64,000 nt of DNA from Cupriavidus basilensis OR16 (lineage in GTDB: Bacteria; Pseudomonadota; Gammaproteobacteria; Burkholderiales; Burkholderiaceae): NCBI RefSeq assembly GCF_000243095.1, contig NZ_AHJE01000013.1:1-64000 (forward strand). Reading direction: 5' to 3'. A program made the translations under genes and the position numbers. Below are positions 1 through 11,400 of this stretch, in pieces (within the stretch, counting starts at the first letter, position 1; each line of letters starts with the position of its first letter). The notes under the pieces were generated by a model, which did not search any database, was not told where the DNA came from, and was given only the letters and a program-made list of their open reading frames with translations.

Positions 1-593
1 TCATGACCGACATCCCGTTGCAGGACGTGCAATCGGTGCTGCCCGACATGTTGGCGGGCCGCTACGAGTCGGAGACCCGCATGCTGCTGGAGTCCCAGGT
101 CGTGCGCGACGATGGCGTGATCTTCTCCGCGCTGGCCTTCAACGACGTCGTGGTCAACCGTTCCGGCATTTCCGGCATGGTCGAGCTGGCGGTCTCGGTG
201 GACGGCCACTTCATGTACAACCAGCGCTCCGACGGCCTGATCGTGTCCACGCCGACCGGCTCGACCGCCTATGCGCTGTCGGCGGGCGGCCCGATCCTGC
301 ACCCGACCCTGTCGGGGCTGGTGCTGGTGCCGATTGCCCCGCATGCGCTGTCGAACCGCCCGATCGTGCTGCCGCACGACGCCGAAGTGTCGATCGAGGT
401 CGCCACGGCGCGTGACGCCAGCGTGAATTTCGACATGCAGTCGCTGACCTCGCTCTTGCCCGGCGACCGCATCGTGGTGCGGCGCTCGGCCAAGACCGTC
501 AACCTGCTGCACCCGATCGGCTACAACTATTACGCCACGCTGCGCAAGAAGCTGCACTGGCACGAGTACCCGAGCGAAGACAACCGGCTCTGA
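1..593 (+). CDS. nadK: NAD kinase, C-terminal part (gene runs off the left edge)
   Basis: This is the last 197 or so residues of an ATP/polyphosphate-dependent NAD kinase, which makes NADP from NAD in the cytoplasm. The visible part contains the family signatures: an NDVV segment near residue 47 of the visible protein and the glycine-rich [15 protein letters not shown] block at about 76-90, both part of the NAD/ATP site. The N-terminal GGDGT motif lies outside the window, so the Met codon at base 3 is internal (the usual context is GRLGF-x-TDI) and should not be taken as the start. It is followed 72 bp later by recN on the same strand, a common betaproteobacterial order. The identification is firm; only the start is missing. 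Confidence 0.95.
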   Translation, partial: MTDIPLQDVQSVLPDMLAGRYESETRMLLESQVVRDDGVIFSALAFNDVVVNRSGISGMVELAVSVDGHFMYNQRSDGLIVSTPTGSTAYALSAGGPILHPTLSGLVLVPIAPHALSNRPIVLPHDAEVSIEVATARDASVNFDMQSLTSLLPGDRIVVRRSAKTVNLLHPIGYNYYATLRKKLHWHEYPSEDNRL

Positions 594-665
594 TCCGCCC
601 CGGTCCGCACCGATCCGGCCCAGATCCGCCCCCTGACATCACCCAGCCCTGACCCGTCGACCACG

Positions 666-2414
666 ATGCTGCGCAGCCTGTCCATCCGCGATTTCGTCAT
701 TGTCGATACCCTCGACCTCGACTTCTCTCCGGGCTTCACCGTCTTCACCGGTGAGACCGGCGCCGGCAAGTCGATCCTGATCGATGCGCTGGCCCTGGTG
801 CTGGGCGAGCGCGCCGACGCCGGCGTGGTCCGCGAAGGCGCCGCCCGGGCCAGCATCAGCGCCACCTTCTCCACCCCGGCCGGGCTCGATGCCTGGCTGG
901 CCGAACACGACCTCACCGGCGACGAAGGCACCGTGCTGCTGCGCCGCACGGTTGATGCCAGCGGGCGCAGCAAGGCCTTTATCAATGGCGCCGCCGCCAC
1001 GCTGGGCCAGCTGCGCGACATCGGCGACCGCCTGGTCGACATCCACGGCCAGCATGCCCATCAGCTGCTGCTGCGCCCCGACGCCCAGCGCCTGCTGCTC
1101 GATGCCCATGCAGGGCTCACCGCGCAGGCCGGCGCGGTGGCCGAAGCCTGGCGCTCGTGGCGCGCCTGCGTGCGCCAGCGAGAAGACGTCGAGCGCCGCT
1201 CGCGCGAGATGCAGCTGGAACGCGAACGGCTCGAATGGCAGGTTGGCGAACTCGAGAAGCTGGCACCGCAACCCGGCGAATGGGAAGACATCCAGGCCGA
1301 GTACAACCGGCTGTCGCACGCCGCCGGGCTGATCGAGGGCAGCCGGGCCGCGCTGGAGGCGCTGTCCGAGGCCGATGGCTCGGTGCTGTCGGGGCTCAAC
1401 AGCGTAGTGCAGCGCCTGCGCCAGATGGCTGACGTCGACCCGGCGCTGGGCGACGTACTGGCGGCGCTGGACCCGGCGCTGGTCCAGGTCGAGGAGGCCG
1501 CGCACTCGCTCAACCGCTACGTCGACCGGATCGACCTGGACCCGGAACGCCTGCAGGTGGTGGAGGCGCGCATGCAGGCGCTGCACACCACCGCGCGCAA
1601 GTACCGGATGCCGCCGGAGCAACTGCCGGACGAACTGATGGCACGCCGCCAGCAACTGGACGACCTCCAGTCGGCCCAGGACCTGAACAAGGCGATGGCG
1701 CGCGAGGCCGCGGCCCGCGCCGCCTACCTCACCATCGCCCAGCATCTTGGCGCCGCCCGCAAGGTGGCGGCCGCGAGCCTGTCGGCTGCCGTGACGGATG
1801 CCATGCAGGGCCTGTCCATGGCGGGCGGCAGTTTCGCGGTGGCGCTGCACCCGCTCGATGAAGGGCAAAGCCACGGCCTGGAACAAGTCGAGTTCCTGGT
1901 GGCAGGCCATGCCGGCGTCAGCGCGCGCGCCCTGGCCAAGGTGGCGTCGGGCGGCGAGCTAGCCCGGATCAGCCTGGCGATTTCCGTCATTACCAGCGAG
2001 GCCGCGCCCACCCCGACCCTGATCTTCGACGAGGTCGACACCGGCATCGGCGGCGCGGTGGCCGAAGTGGTAGGCCGCCGCCTGCAGGAACTTGGCCGCG
2101 CCCGCCAGGTGCTGTGCGTGACCCACCTGCCGCAGGTGGCGGCCCAGGCCGGCGCCCACCTGCTGGTCAGCAAGGAGACCAGCCAGCGCGACGGCACAGG
2201 CTCGGTCACCCGCTCGCGCATCCGTGCCCTGGACGGCGCCGGCCGCGTGGTCGAAACTGCACGCATGCTGGGTGGGACCACCGTGACAGCCACCACCGTG
2301 CAACACGCCGAGGAGATGCTCGCGCACAGGGCCTGCGCGGCACCACCGGCACGGCCCGGGAAGCCCGCCGTTCGCGGCGCAGCGTTGGCTGATCGCCCAC
2401 GCCCTGGCCAGTAA
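666..2414 (+). CDS. recN: DNA repair protein RecN (SMC-like ATPase)
   Basis: RecN is a cytoplasmic SMC-family ATPase that helps recombinational repair of double-strand breaks. The 582-residue product has Walker A GETGAGKS at residues 29-36, a central coiled-coil region rich in Glu/Arg/Leu (about 150-380), and the Walker B/signature DEVDTGIGG starting at residue 455, followed by the conserved CVTHLPQVAAQA. Length is slightly above the E. coli protein (553). The extra length is a Pro/Arg-rich tail after AEEMLA, which could be natural or the result of a small frameshift near 2330. No LexA box (CTGT-N8-ACAG) is visible in the 72 bp before the ATG, so SOS control from this gap is not supported; transcription may come through from nadK. 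Confidence 0.95.
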   Translation: MLRSLSIRDFVIVDTLDLDFSPGFTVFTGETGAGKSILIDALALVLGERADAGVVREGAARASISATFSTPAGLDAWLAEHDLTGDEGTVLLRRTVDASGRSKAFINGAAATLGQLRDIGDRLVDIHGQHAHQLLLRPDAQRLLLDAHAGLTAQAGAVAEAWRSWRACVRQREDVERRSREMQLERERLEWQVGELEKLAPQPGEWEDIQAEYNRLSHAAGLIEGSRAALEALSEADGSVLSGLNSVVQRLRQMADVDPALGDVLAALDPALVQVEEAAHSLNRYVDRIDLDPERLQVVEARMQALHTTARKYRMPPEQLPDELMARRQQLDDLQSAQDLNKAMAREAAARAAYLTIAQHLGAARKVAAASLSAAVTDAMQGLSMAGGSFAVALHPLDEGQSHGLEQVEFLVAGHAGVSARALAKVASGGELARISLAISVITSEAAPTPTLIFDEVDTGIGGAVAEVVGRRLQELGRARQVLCVTHLPQVAAQAGAHLLVSKETSQRDGTGSVTRSRIRALDGAGRVVETARMLGGTTVTATTVQHAEEMLAHRACAAPPARPGKPAVRGAALADRPRPGQ

Positions 2415-2432
2415 CCATTTAGGAGTTTCCTC

Positions 2433-2870
2433 ATGTCACTTGGCAAACAGCCGCACTCCCCCTCACTGGCTCGCCCGCTGTGGATGACCGCCGCTTGCGG
2501 CCTGCTGGCCCTGCTAGCCCTGACCGCTTGCCAGGCGCAACAGCGCCCGTCGGCGCCGCCGCCCAACAGCATCAGCGCGGATCGCGCCGTGGGCGATATC
2601 ATGGTGCGTTTCTCCGCGCCGCCCGTCACCGTCTCCGAAGACGCCGATCGCTTGCTGGCGTCGATTGCCGGCCCGATCCGCTTCGTCGTCAAGCGGCCCA
2701 TGTCGGGTGGTGTCTGGCTGGTCACCGCGATCTCCGCATCGGCCGATGCCACGATCGACCAGGCGGTCGCCACGCTGCGCGGCACCCCTCGCATCGAGCT
2801 GGCCGAGCCTGACCGCGTGCTCAAGCCGAACCGCGCCCAGCCCATCGGCCGCGACATGCCTGCGAGCTGA
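2433..2870 (+). CDS. Lipoprotein resembling a subtilase propeptide (inhibitor I9-like)
   Basis: A 145-residue predicted lipoprotein with a hydrophobic signal segment (17-32) and lipobox LTAC with Cys33. A good AGGAG ribosome site lies 8 nt before the ATG. The mature part is a small domain that lines up with the propeptide of the S8 protease encoded next: IMVRF matches FIVRW, VKRPMSGG matches VKRQMGGS, and LRGTPRIELAEPDRVLK matches LRQDPRIAEVVPDRWLR, with few gaps. Propeptides of this type (I9 family) fold their own protease and inhibit it. A free, membrane-anchored copy next to the protease gene could be an inhibitor, folding helper or immunity-like protein; this is inference. It lies 123 bp before the protease start, on the same strand. 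Confidence 0.8.
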   Translation: MSLGKQPHSPSLARPLWMTAACGLLALLALTACQAQQRPSAPPPNSISADRAVGDIMVRFSAPPVTVSEDADRLLASIAGPIRFVVKRPMSGGVWLVTAISASADATIDQAVATLRGTPRIELAEPDRVLKPNRAQPIGRDMPAS

Positions 2871-2992
2871 TTCCGGCGGCGGCCCGATTCCTGTCGTCGG
2901 AATCCATGGCTTGGGCGTTGAAGGTTGAAGATTGAAGGTTGAATGCTTTAACCGCGGTCAGTCCGAAGCGGCCTCAACGGGAGAAGGCAGAC

Positions 2993-4682
2993 ATGCAGGC
3001 ACAGCGTCAATTCCAATCTGGTGAAACGCGGCGCGTGGCGCCCCATGCCGCCCTGCTGCTGGCGCTGGGCGCCGCCCTCTGGCTGGGTGTGCCGGCCGCA
3101 GCCAGTGCAGCCCCCGACCCCGCTGCGCGCCCCGCGCCGCACTACACCGGCAACTTCATCGTGCGCTGGCGCGACGGCAGCACAAGCACAACCGCCAGCA
3201 CGAGCGCCAGCACCGCCGGCGCCAGCGTTGCCCCCGGCGGCCTGTCCGAGCGCATGCTGAGCGTGAGCCAGAGCACTGGCGTGGCGCTCTCGGTCAAGCG
3301 CCAGATGGGGGGCAGCCTGCAGTTGCTGAGCGTCTCCGGCAGCGACGCCACCGACCCCGAAGGCACCGCCGCCCGGCTGCGCCAGGATCCGCGCATCGCG
3401 GAAGTGGTACCGGACCGCTGGCTGCGGCTGCACGATACTGTGCCCAACGATCCCGAATTCGCGCTCAACCAGCCCTACCTCGGCACCCCCGGCCAGGTGG
3501 TGGGCGGCGTTAACCTGCCGCCCGCATGGGACCGCACCCGCGGCAGCAGCAGCCTGGTAATTGCCGTGCTCGATACGGGCTACCTGCCGCACCCGGATCT
3601 GGCCGGCCGCATCGTGCCCGGCTATGACTTCATCAGCGATCCGTCCATCTCCAACGACGGCGGCGGCCGGGACGCCGATTGCCACCGACGCCGGCGACGG
3701 CGTACCGGTGGGATTCACCTGCCCAGGCACTACCACGCCAACCACAACCGCCACCAACAATAGCTGGCACGGCACCCGCGTGGCAGGCACGCTTGGCGCG
3801 CTCACCAATAATGGGCTGAACATCGCCGGCGTGGACTGGAACGCCCGCATCCAGCCGGTGCGCGTCTCCGGCCGCTGCGGCGCGCTGCTCTCGGACACCG
3901 TGGATGGCATGCGCTGGGCCGGCGGCCTGTCCGTGCCTAATGTGCCGGCCAATCCCACCCCGGCGCGCGTGATCAATGTGAGCCTGGGCGGCGGGACCTG
4001 TTCCAGCATCGAGCAGCAAGCCGTGGCTGACCTCGCCGCGAATGGCGTGGTGGTGGTCGCCGCCACCGGCAACAGCGCCGGCGCGGTCGAGGCACCTGCC
4101 GACTGCAGCGGCGTGGTCGCCGTAACGGCACATGCCAATGACGGCGAAAACGCCAGCTATGCCAATGTCGGGCCGCAGGTTGCACTGAGCGCGCCGGGCG
4201 GCGGCTGTGGCAACTCCAAGGTATCGGGCGGCAAATGCACAGTCGCAGAGTCGTACATCCGGACCCTGTCCAATGACGGAACCACTTCGCTTGGCAACTA
4301 CAACGTCACCAACTCGCAAGGCACCAGCTTTGCCACGCCGCTGGTATCGGGCGTGGTGTCGTTGATGCTCGCAGCCAACCCGGCGCTCACGCCCGCCCAG
4401 GTGCTTGCCACCTTGAAGAGTTCGGCACGGCCCCATCCGGCCGGTACCTATTGCACGGCCGCCGCCAATGCCGGCATCTGCGGTGCGGGCCTGCTCGATG
4501 CCAATGCTGCCGTGGCCGCCGGCACGCAGGTGGTGCAGCCGGCGCCCGCTGCGCCAGCCACCTCCTCGGGCGGCGGCGGCGGCGGCGGCGCGCTATCGTG
4601 GCCGCTCGCGCTCGGGCTGTGCACGCTTGGCTTGCTGTTGAACTGGATCGGACGCCGCCGGCGCCCGGCGAAATCGCATTGA
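2993..4682 (+). CDS. Secreted S8 serine protease with GlyGly-CTERM tail (one frameshift)
   Basis: A subtilisin-family protease made as a precursor: signal peptide (cleavage near ASA-AP, about residue 40), propeptide ending near VPDRWLRLHD, catalytic domain, and a C-terminal sorting tag. The triad is visible: Asp194 in VLDTG (codon 3572), His in SWHGTRVAG (codon 3768) and Ser in GTSFATP (codon 4326). The last 40 residues are a poly-Gly/Ser linker, a hydrophobic stretch and an RRRRP cluster, the GlyGly-CTERM pattern recognised by rhombosortase; a rhombosortase gene lies 50 bp downstream, convergent. The ATG at 2993 is chosen because GGGAGAAG precedes it. The reading frame breaks at about 3680, where one extra base follows the GAT of a GRDAD segment; both sides are clearly one protease, so a sequencing error or a recent mutation is likely. 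Confidence 0.88.
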
Positions 4683-4732
4683 TCGCGGGGCGCCGACCGG
4701 CCTGGGCCGGTCGGCGCCCTTTGGCAGCGTGC

Positions 4733-5368
4733 CTATGCGGCCGGCTGGCCGTGACGACGCTGCCACCACTCCTGCAACAGCCACAGCCCCAGGCCGGCCA
4801 GCGCGCCGGCCGCGTGCGCGATACGCACGACCCCAAACCCCCACTGCGCGTCAAACACCACGGGCGCAAGCCACGACTGTTCAAGCCAGGTCTTCGCCAG
4901 CACGCCGAGGCAGAGCGCCACGCCGAGCACGCGCGACACGCCGTGACCATAGAGCAGGCGCAGGCCGCCCCACAGGGCCAGCCCGTGCAGCGCGCCGGAC
5001 AACCCGCCATACCAGCCCACCGACGGCACGCGGCATAGCGCCAGTTGCACCGCGACGCCGCAGGCGAGCAGGACCGCCAGCATCGCGCCGGCGCGCGCCT
5101 CGCGGCCGATCAGCAGGAACAGGCCCGCGGCGGCCAACAGGTCCGCCAGCCAGTGCTGCCAGCCAAGGTGGACCCACATCGCCGTCAGCAGGCGCCACCA
5201 CTGGCCCGCCAAGCCGTGCCCCACTACCGCATCGCGCAGGTAGAGCCCGTGCGCGTGCAGCCAGGGGATGAAGGTGAAGGCGGCGCCAAGCGAGGCCGTG
5301 ACCGTCAGCACGGCCAGCACCTCCAGCCATCCCGGCGGGCGCGCCGCGCCGGCCACCTGCGGGTTCAT
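4733..5368 (-). CDS. rrtA: Rhombosortase (rhomboid-family intramembrane protease)
   Basis: A 211-residue inner-membrane protein with about six hydrophobic segments. It has the rhomboid serine motif GLSGALHG (Ser124, His128) and the second catalytic histidine in RIAHAAGALAG (His185). The short length, N-terminal region and GWYGGLSG context fit rhombosortase, the rhomboid branch known to pair with GlyGly-CTERM proteins, rather than general GlpG. Its likely substrate is the neighbouring S8 protease, which carries such a tail. The start codon overlaps the glnE stop (ATGA, 4 bp), so it may be translationally coupled to glnE. A generic rhomboid is the alternative, but the neighbour makes rhombosortase much more likely. 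Confidence 0.88.
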   Translation of the reverse strand: MNPQVAGAARPPGWLEVLAVLTVTASLGAAFTFIPWLHAHGLYLRDAVVGHGLAGQWWRLLTAMWVHLGWQHWLADLLAAAGLFLLIGREARAGAMLAVLLACGVAVQLALCRVPSVGWYGGLSGALHGLALWGGLRLLYGHGVSRVLGVALCLGVLAKTWLEQSWLAPVVFDAQWGFGVVRIAHAAGALAGLGLWLLQEWWQRRHGQPAA

Positions 5369-8357
5369 CTGGCGCCGGCAGCAACCGGCTCGCCGAACAC
5401 CGCTTGCCAGAGCGTGCGCACGTGTTCCGCCTGCTGCGCCACCACGGCCGGCGCAACCCGTGCGTGGACCTGCCCATCCAGGCGCAGCTGGTGCTGGCGG
5501 GCACGGAACACCCGATACGCATCGCCCACCTCGCGCGCCAGCGTGGCATCGATCAGGCCGAGTTCGCCCGCGGTGCGCAGCAGCGCGATATTGCCGGCAT
5601 TGCGCGTGAGCGCCGGATGATCGTGGCTGTGCAACAGCACGAGGTATTGCACCGTGAATTCGATGTCGACCATGCCGCCGCGATCATGCTTGAGGTCGAA
5701 TAAACCGCTTGGGTTGGGATGGCCGTCGGCCACCTTGTGGCGCATGGCCGCGATCTCGCCGCGCAGCGTGGCGGCGTCGCGCGGCTGGCGCAGGATCTCG
5801 TCGCGCAAGCTTTCGAAGTGCGCCCCGATCTCGGCATCCCCCGCGCAAAAACGCGCGCGCGTCAGCGCCTGGTGCTCCCACACCCAGGCGGTGTTGTCGC
5901 CCTCGCGCTGCTGGTAGCGGCGAAAGCCCTCGAAGCTGGTCACCAGCAGCCCGGCCTCGCCGTTGGGACGCAAGCGCGTGTCGACGTCGAACAGCGTGCC
6001 GGCGGCGGTATGGCTGGTCAGCCAGGTGATCAGGCGGCGCGCGTAGGCGGCGTAGACGTCGGGCGCGCGCTCATGCTCGTCCTCGTAGAGGAAGATGATG
6101 TCGAGGTCGGAGGCATAGCCCAGCTCCTTGCCGCCCAGCTTGCCGTAGGCGATCACGGCAAAGCGCGGCTGCTCGGCGTGGCGGGTGGCTAGTTGGCGCC
6201 AGACTGCCTGCAGGGTCACTTCGAGCATGACGTCGGCCAGGTCCGACAGCCGGTCGGCAATCTGCTCCACCGTCAGCATGCCTTGCAGGTCTTGCAGCAG
6301 GATGCGGAAGGTCTCGGCATGGTGCTCGCGGCGCAGGACGTCCATCTGCGCTTCGATCTGGCCATCGGCCGCGTCGAGGCGCGCGGCCAGGCGGCCGCGG
6401 AAGCCGTTCCAGTCGGGCGCGCCCGCCAGCGCATCGCTGTCGAGCAGTTCGTCGAGCAATTGCGGGTGGCGGGTCAGGTAGGCGGCGGCCCAGCTCGATG
6501 CGTGCAGCGTGTCGGCCACGCGCGCCATGGCTTGCGGGTACTCGGAAAGCAACGACAGATAGGACGCGCGGCGGCTGATGGCATCCAGGAAATCGACAAA
6601 GCGGGCGATGGTGCGGTCCGCGTCTTCCTGGCGCGAGGCCAGGTCGAGCGCGCGGTTGACCAGCAGGTCAAAGCGCACGCGGCTTTCTTTGCTCCGACAA
6701 CGCCCGGTAACGCAACGAGCCGCCGAATGGCGCGCAGGCGGTCGAGCAGCCCGGCGCAATCGCTGAAGCCGGCGGTGGCCAGGCGCTCGCACGGGGGCTC
6801 ATCCTGTTCTTCCTGGATCAACGCCGGCCACAAGGCCTCGCACGGCGCATGCGCTTCGTCGGGGTCCGAGAAGGTTGCCTCGAACTGTTGCGCCACCGGA
6901 TCCTGCAGCGACGCCAGCCGCTCTAGCAAGGCCGGCCAGTCCGCGCAGCCCATCATCCGCGCCACCGCCAGTTGCTCCTCTTCCGAAGTAGGCAGATGGT
7001 GCGTCTGGGCATCGTCGCGATACTGCAGGCGATGCTCGAGCTGGCGCAGGAAGCGGTAAGCGTCAGCCAGTTGCCCGGCCTGGCCAGCAGGCAGCAGCCC
7101 ATGCTCCACGGCCACCGTCAGCACCTCCAAGGTCGGCCGGATGCGCAGCGCCGGGTCCTGGCCGCCACGGATCAGCTGGAAGACCTGGGCCATGAACTCG
7201 ATCTCGCGGATGCCGCCGCGGCCCAGCTTGATATTGAAAGCGCGCTGGTTCACGCGCTGGCCGCTGCCAGGCGCCGCCAGGCCGCCGCTGCGCTTGGCAG
7301 CCTCGGCGCGGATCTGCGCATGCAGCGAACGGATCGCCGCGATCACGCCGTAGTCGAGGTAGCGGCGAAAGACGAAGGGCGTGGTCAGGCTGGCCAGCTG
7401 CGCGGCGGTACGCTGCGCATGCGGGGTATCCTGCGCCGACACCACCCTGCCCTTGATCCAGGCGTAGCGCTCCCACTCGCGCCCCTGCACCATCAGGTAT
7501 TGCTCCAGCATGCCGAGGCTGCAGGCCAGTGGCCCGGCGTCGCCATTGGGGCGCAGGCGCATGTCGACGCGGAACACGTAGCCATCTCCGGTCACGTCGG
7601 CCAGCAGGTTGATCAGGCGCCGCCCCAGGCGGATGAAATATTCGTGATTGGACAGGCTGCGTTGCCCGCCGTCGGTGTCGCCATCTTCGTCGTACAGGAA
7701 GATCAGGTCGATATCGGACGACACATTGAGCTCGCGGCCACCCAGCTTGCCCATGCCGACCACAACCAGTTCCTGCACCTCCCCGCTGCTCTCCCCGACT
7801 GGCCGCCCGTAGGTCGGGGCAAGGTCCGCCTCCAGCATGGCCAGGCCGTACTGGATGCCCAGTTCGGCCAGGTCGGTCATCGCGCCGGTGACTTCGCCGA
7901 GCGTCGACAGGCCGCGCAGATCGCGCTCGATCAACACGCACATCACTTCCGCGCGCAAGCGGCGCAGCGCGCGCTTGATGGCATCTTCCACATCGGCCGA
8001 TGGCTCGTGCAGGACCTTGAGCCGCGCCGCCATCCAGGCGCGCGTGAGCGGCTGCTCGCGCGCGAGCGCGACGATTTCGGCCAGCTCGGGACGAGCTTGC
8101 ACCATGCGGCGGGTGTAATGGGAATAGGCGGGCGAGTACAATGCCATGCCGGCGCATGCGACCGGCACGAGTTCCGCGGCGGCCACCACCGCGAACGGGC
8201 CCGTGGCCATGTCGGCCACAGCCTGCCTGGCAGCGCTGGAAGTGTTGCCGGGCGCATGTTCGCCGGCAGGACCAGCCGCGGCCGCGGTTTGGTTTGCGCC
8301 ATCGGTTGCGGCGGTATCGGGCGCCGCCGCGGAACTCGTCGGATCAGTGGAAGTCAT
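5365..8357 (-). CDS. glnE: Glutamine synthetase adenylyltransferase/deadenylase (frameshifted)
   Basis: GlnE adenylylates and deadenylylates glutamine synthetase in response to PII, setting its activity to nitrogen supply. Both nucleotidyltransferase domains are present: the N-terminal removase with GMGKLGGRELNVSSDIDL and the C-terminal transferase with YGKLGGKELGYASDLDI. Total length is near 997 codons, with an Ala/Thr-rich N-terminal extension of about 50 residues. The frame breaks between about 6685 and 6725, at the junction of the two halves; a third frame there gives a short plausible LRYRALSEQ segment, so two compensating indels in about 40 bp may be present. Downstream, the stop overlaps the rhombosortase start. 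The gene is essential to nitrogen control, so the break is more likely a sequence error than decay. Confidence 0.9.
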
Positions 8358-8450
8358 TCCTGTTACTTAAGTAGCGCGTGAGCCGGCCCCTGGGCCGGCG
8401 TCGCGCGTTATGCACGGCCGGTCAGGCACCGAATTGGAGAGCGCCTAGTA

Positions 8451-11400
8451 TTGTCGGATAATCTGCGCATGTCCAGCCGCGCCACCCCACCTGCCGAGCC
8501 CTCCGCCGCCACCGTCGGCGGCACGCCGGCACTCGATGGGACCGCCGGTGCAGGCTCCCCCCCATCGCAGCTAGGCGACCGGCGCGCGCTCGCGTTTGCG
8601 CGCGCGTTCGGCCGCGCCCTATTGGCAGGTTTGCGCCATCCCGTCTGGCGCGGCCTGGCACGCGTGCTGGTGCGTCTGGCCTTGGCGCTGGCGCTGCTGG
8701 CGCTGCTGGCGGGGCTCTTGATCCGCTTTGTGCTCTGGCCGCAAGCCTCGGCCGCCCGCACCTGGCTGGAGCAGCGCGGCTCGGTGGCGCTCGCGGCCCA
8801 TTTGAGCATCGGCCAGCTCGATACTTACTGGGATGGCTGGCATCCCGCTTTCCATGCGCGCGACGTCAAGGCCGTCGATGCCGACCAGCGCGTGCTGCTG
8901 GCGGCGGGCGAGCTCGATGGCAAGCTATCATGGCGCTCGCTGTTCAGCATGGACGTGCTGTTCCAGCGAATCTCCGCCCGCCAGACCGACTTGCTGATCC
9001 GCCGCTCCGCCGACGGCAAGCTAAAGGTGGCCGGCCTGGCCGTGGACACCACCGGCGCCCAGCCGCAAGACAACCGGCTGTTCGACTGGCTGCTGGCCCA
9101 GGGCAGGGTCGAGCTCACCGACGGCAAGCTGCGCTGGCTCGACGACAAGAACAAGCTGCCGCAACTGGACGTCGGCGATTCCGCCATGAATACCTGCATC
9201 GCACCGGCGACTGGCACAACTGGTATGGACAGGCCAGCTGGGACCTTGGCCGGCTGGAGCTCCCGGTGCTGCAGCGCTATCTCGCGATCTTCGACCGGGT
9301 CACGCGCGGCACCTTCAGCACCGACGGCACCATCGAGTTTCGCGGCGGCCAGATCACCCGCAGCCAGGCCCGGCTGCGCGCGAACAGCGTGGACCTGAAA
9401 CTCGCCGGCGCGCCCGAAGCGCTCAAGCTGGCCAGCGCGCAGGCCTTCGTCCTGCACCGCGCAGGGCGAGACCGCGACAACATCCTCACCATCGACACCC
9501 TGCTGTGGCAGCCCGAGCCCGTGGAAGGCCCGGCGGTGCCACCGGCACGGCAAGCGCAGGCGGCCTCGGCGGCCGGCGCCGCCAGCGCGGCCGCCGGCCT
9601 GGCCAGCGGCGAAGGCGCCTGGCGCGAAGGCATGCGCAAGGTGGTGGTCGGCTGGGCCACCGACAACAAGGGCGAATTGCGCAAATTCACGCTCAAGGCG
9701 CCCACGTTCGACCTGAACACCGTGCGCGCGCTGGCCACCTCGCTGCCGCTCGACACCGCTTTGTCGCGCCAGTTGCGCGCGCTCCAGCCCTCCGGCCATG
9801 TCGATAACCTGGACGTGAACTGGACACGGGATCGCCAAGGTGTGCTGAGCCGCCGCGATGGCCAGCGCCACTACAACGTGCAGGGCACGCTGCGCAGCGT
9901 CTCGGTGCTTGGCCAGCCCGCCAACCCGCCCCTCGGCGCGAATGGCAAGCCCCACCTGGGCGTGCCGGGCTTCTCGCGGATTTCCGGCAGCTTCAGCTTC
10001 GACGAACGCCAGGGCAGCGCCCGTTTTGAAGGCAACAATGCCGCGCTGATACTGCCCGGCATGTTCGAGGACCCGCGCCTTGCGTTCGACCAGATCAACG
10101 GCGAAGTGCGCTGGACCAACGACAACGGCAAGCTGGCGGTGCGCACCGACGGCGTGCAATTCGCCAATGCGGATACCGCCGGCAGCGTACGTGGCACCTG
10201 GCACGCCGGCGGCGACGGCCACGGCGGCATTGCCGACCTGACCGGCGAGCTGGCCCGCGCCCAGGTCAGCCGCGTACCCCGCTACCTGCCAATGGGCATA
10301 CCCGCGTCCACACGCCAATACCTGGCCGGCGCCCTGGTCAGCGGCGAAGCCAGCGACGTCAGGTTCCTGCTCAAGGGAGACCTGGAGCACTTCCCCTTCC
10401 ACAGCCCGTTCGAGCGCGCCGGCGACTTCCGGGTCGAAGTGCCGATCCAGCATGTCAGCTACCAGATCGCGCCCCATGTCAGCGCGCCGGCGGGCAGCGC
10501 CGCCAGCGCCAGCAATGGCGGCAAGGCCTGGCCGAACTTCACCGACATCAGCGGCCACTTGCTGTTCGAACGCGGCGGGCTGTCGTTCGTCGCGCAGCGC
10601 GCTGGCGTGCAAGGCGCCACTGGCGTCACGCTGCAGGAGGTCAATGGCCGCATCGCCGACCTCGGCGAGCACGGCCGCCTGGTGCTGGACGGCAGTGCCA
10701 GCGGGGCGATGGCGGGCTTCCTGCGTTTTGTCGCCGCCAGCCCGGTGCGTGACTGGACCGGCCAGGTGATGGCGGACATGCGCGCCCAGGGCAACGGCGA
10801 GCTGCGGCTCAAGCTCGACCTGCCCCTCACCGAAGCGAATGCAACCAAGGTCGACGGCCAGTTCCGGCTACCCGGCAACGATGTGGTGCTGACCCCGCAA
10901 TTGCCCGTGCTGGCCGGCACTACCGGCGTTGTTGCCTTCAACGAGCACGGCTTCCAGCTCAACGACCTGCGCGCCCGCTTCCTGGGCGGAGAGATTCGCG
11001 CCGGCGGCGGCAGCCAGCCCGACGGCGCGGTCCGGGTCAATGCCAGCGGCAACCTCACCGCCCAGGGCATCCGCGAAGCCTTTGGCGCCTCGCCGGCAGC
11101 CGGCCTGGTACAGAAACTGGAAGGCAGCACCGCCTACAGCGCCGTGATCGGCGTGCGCGATCACCAGCCACAGGTCACGGTTGCATCGGAACTGGCCGGA
11201 CTGGCGGTGAACCTGCCCGCACCGATGGCCAAGAGCGCGGCGCTGGCCGTGCCATTGCACTTTGAGCTGCGCCCGGCCGCCGCCCGCGCCGGCAGCGAGG
11301 AAATGCTGGTGCAGTATGGCAACGTGCTCAATGCGCGCTACTTGCTACGCCGCAATGGCGATGCCGTGGAAGTGCAAGCCGGCGGGATCGGCCGACGGGC

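Noticed and set aside
3-593. Met codon at base 3 as the nadK start
   Set aside because: The family sequence continues upstream of this residue, and the ATP-site GGDGT motif would be missing; the gene is cut by the window edge.
594-665. LexA box before recN
   Set aside because: recN is SOS-controlled in many bacteria, but no CTGT-N8-ACAG element is visible in the gap.
639-1910. Long minus-strand open frame opposite recN
   Set aside because: Ala/Gly/His/Arg-rich translation with no family features, lying fully opposite a conserved gene; an effect of high GC.
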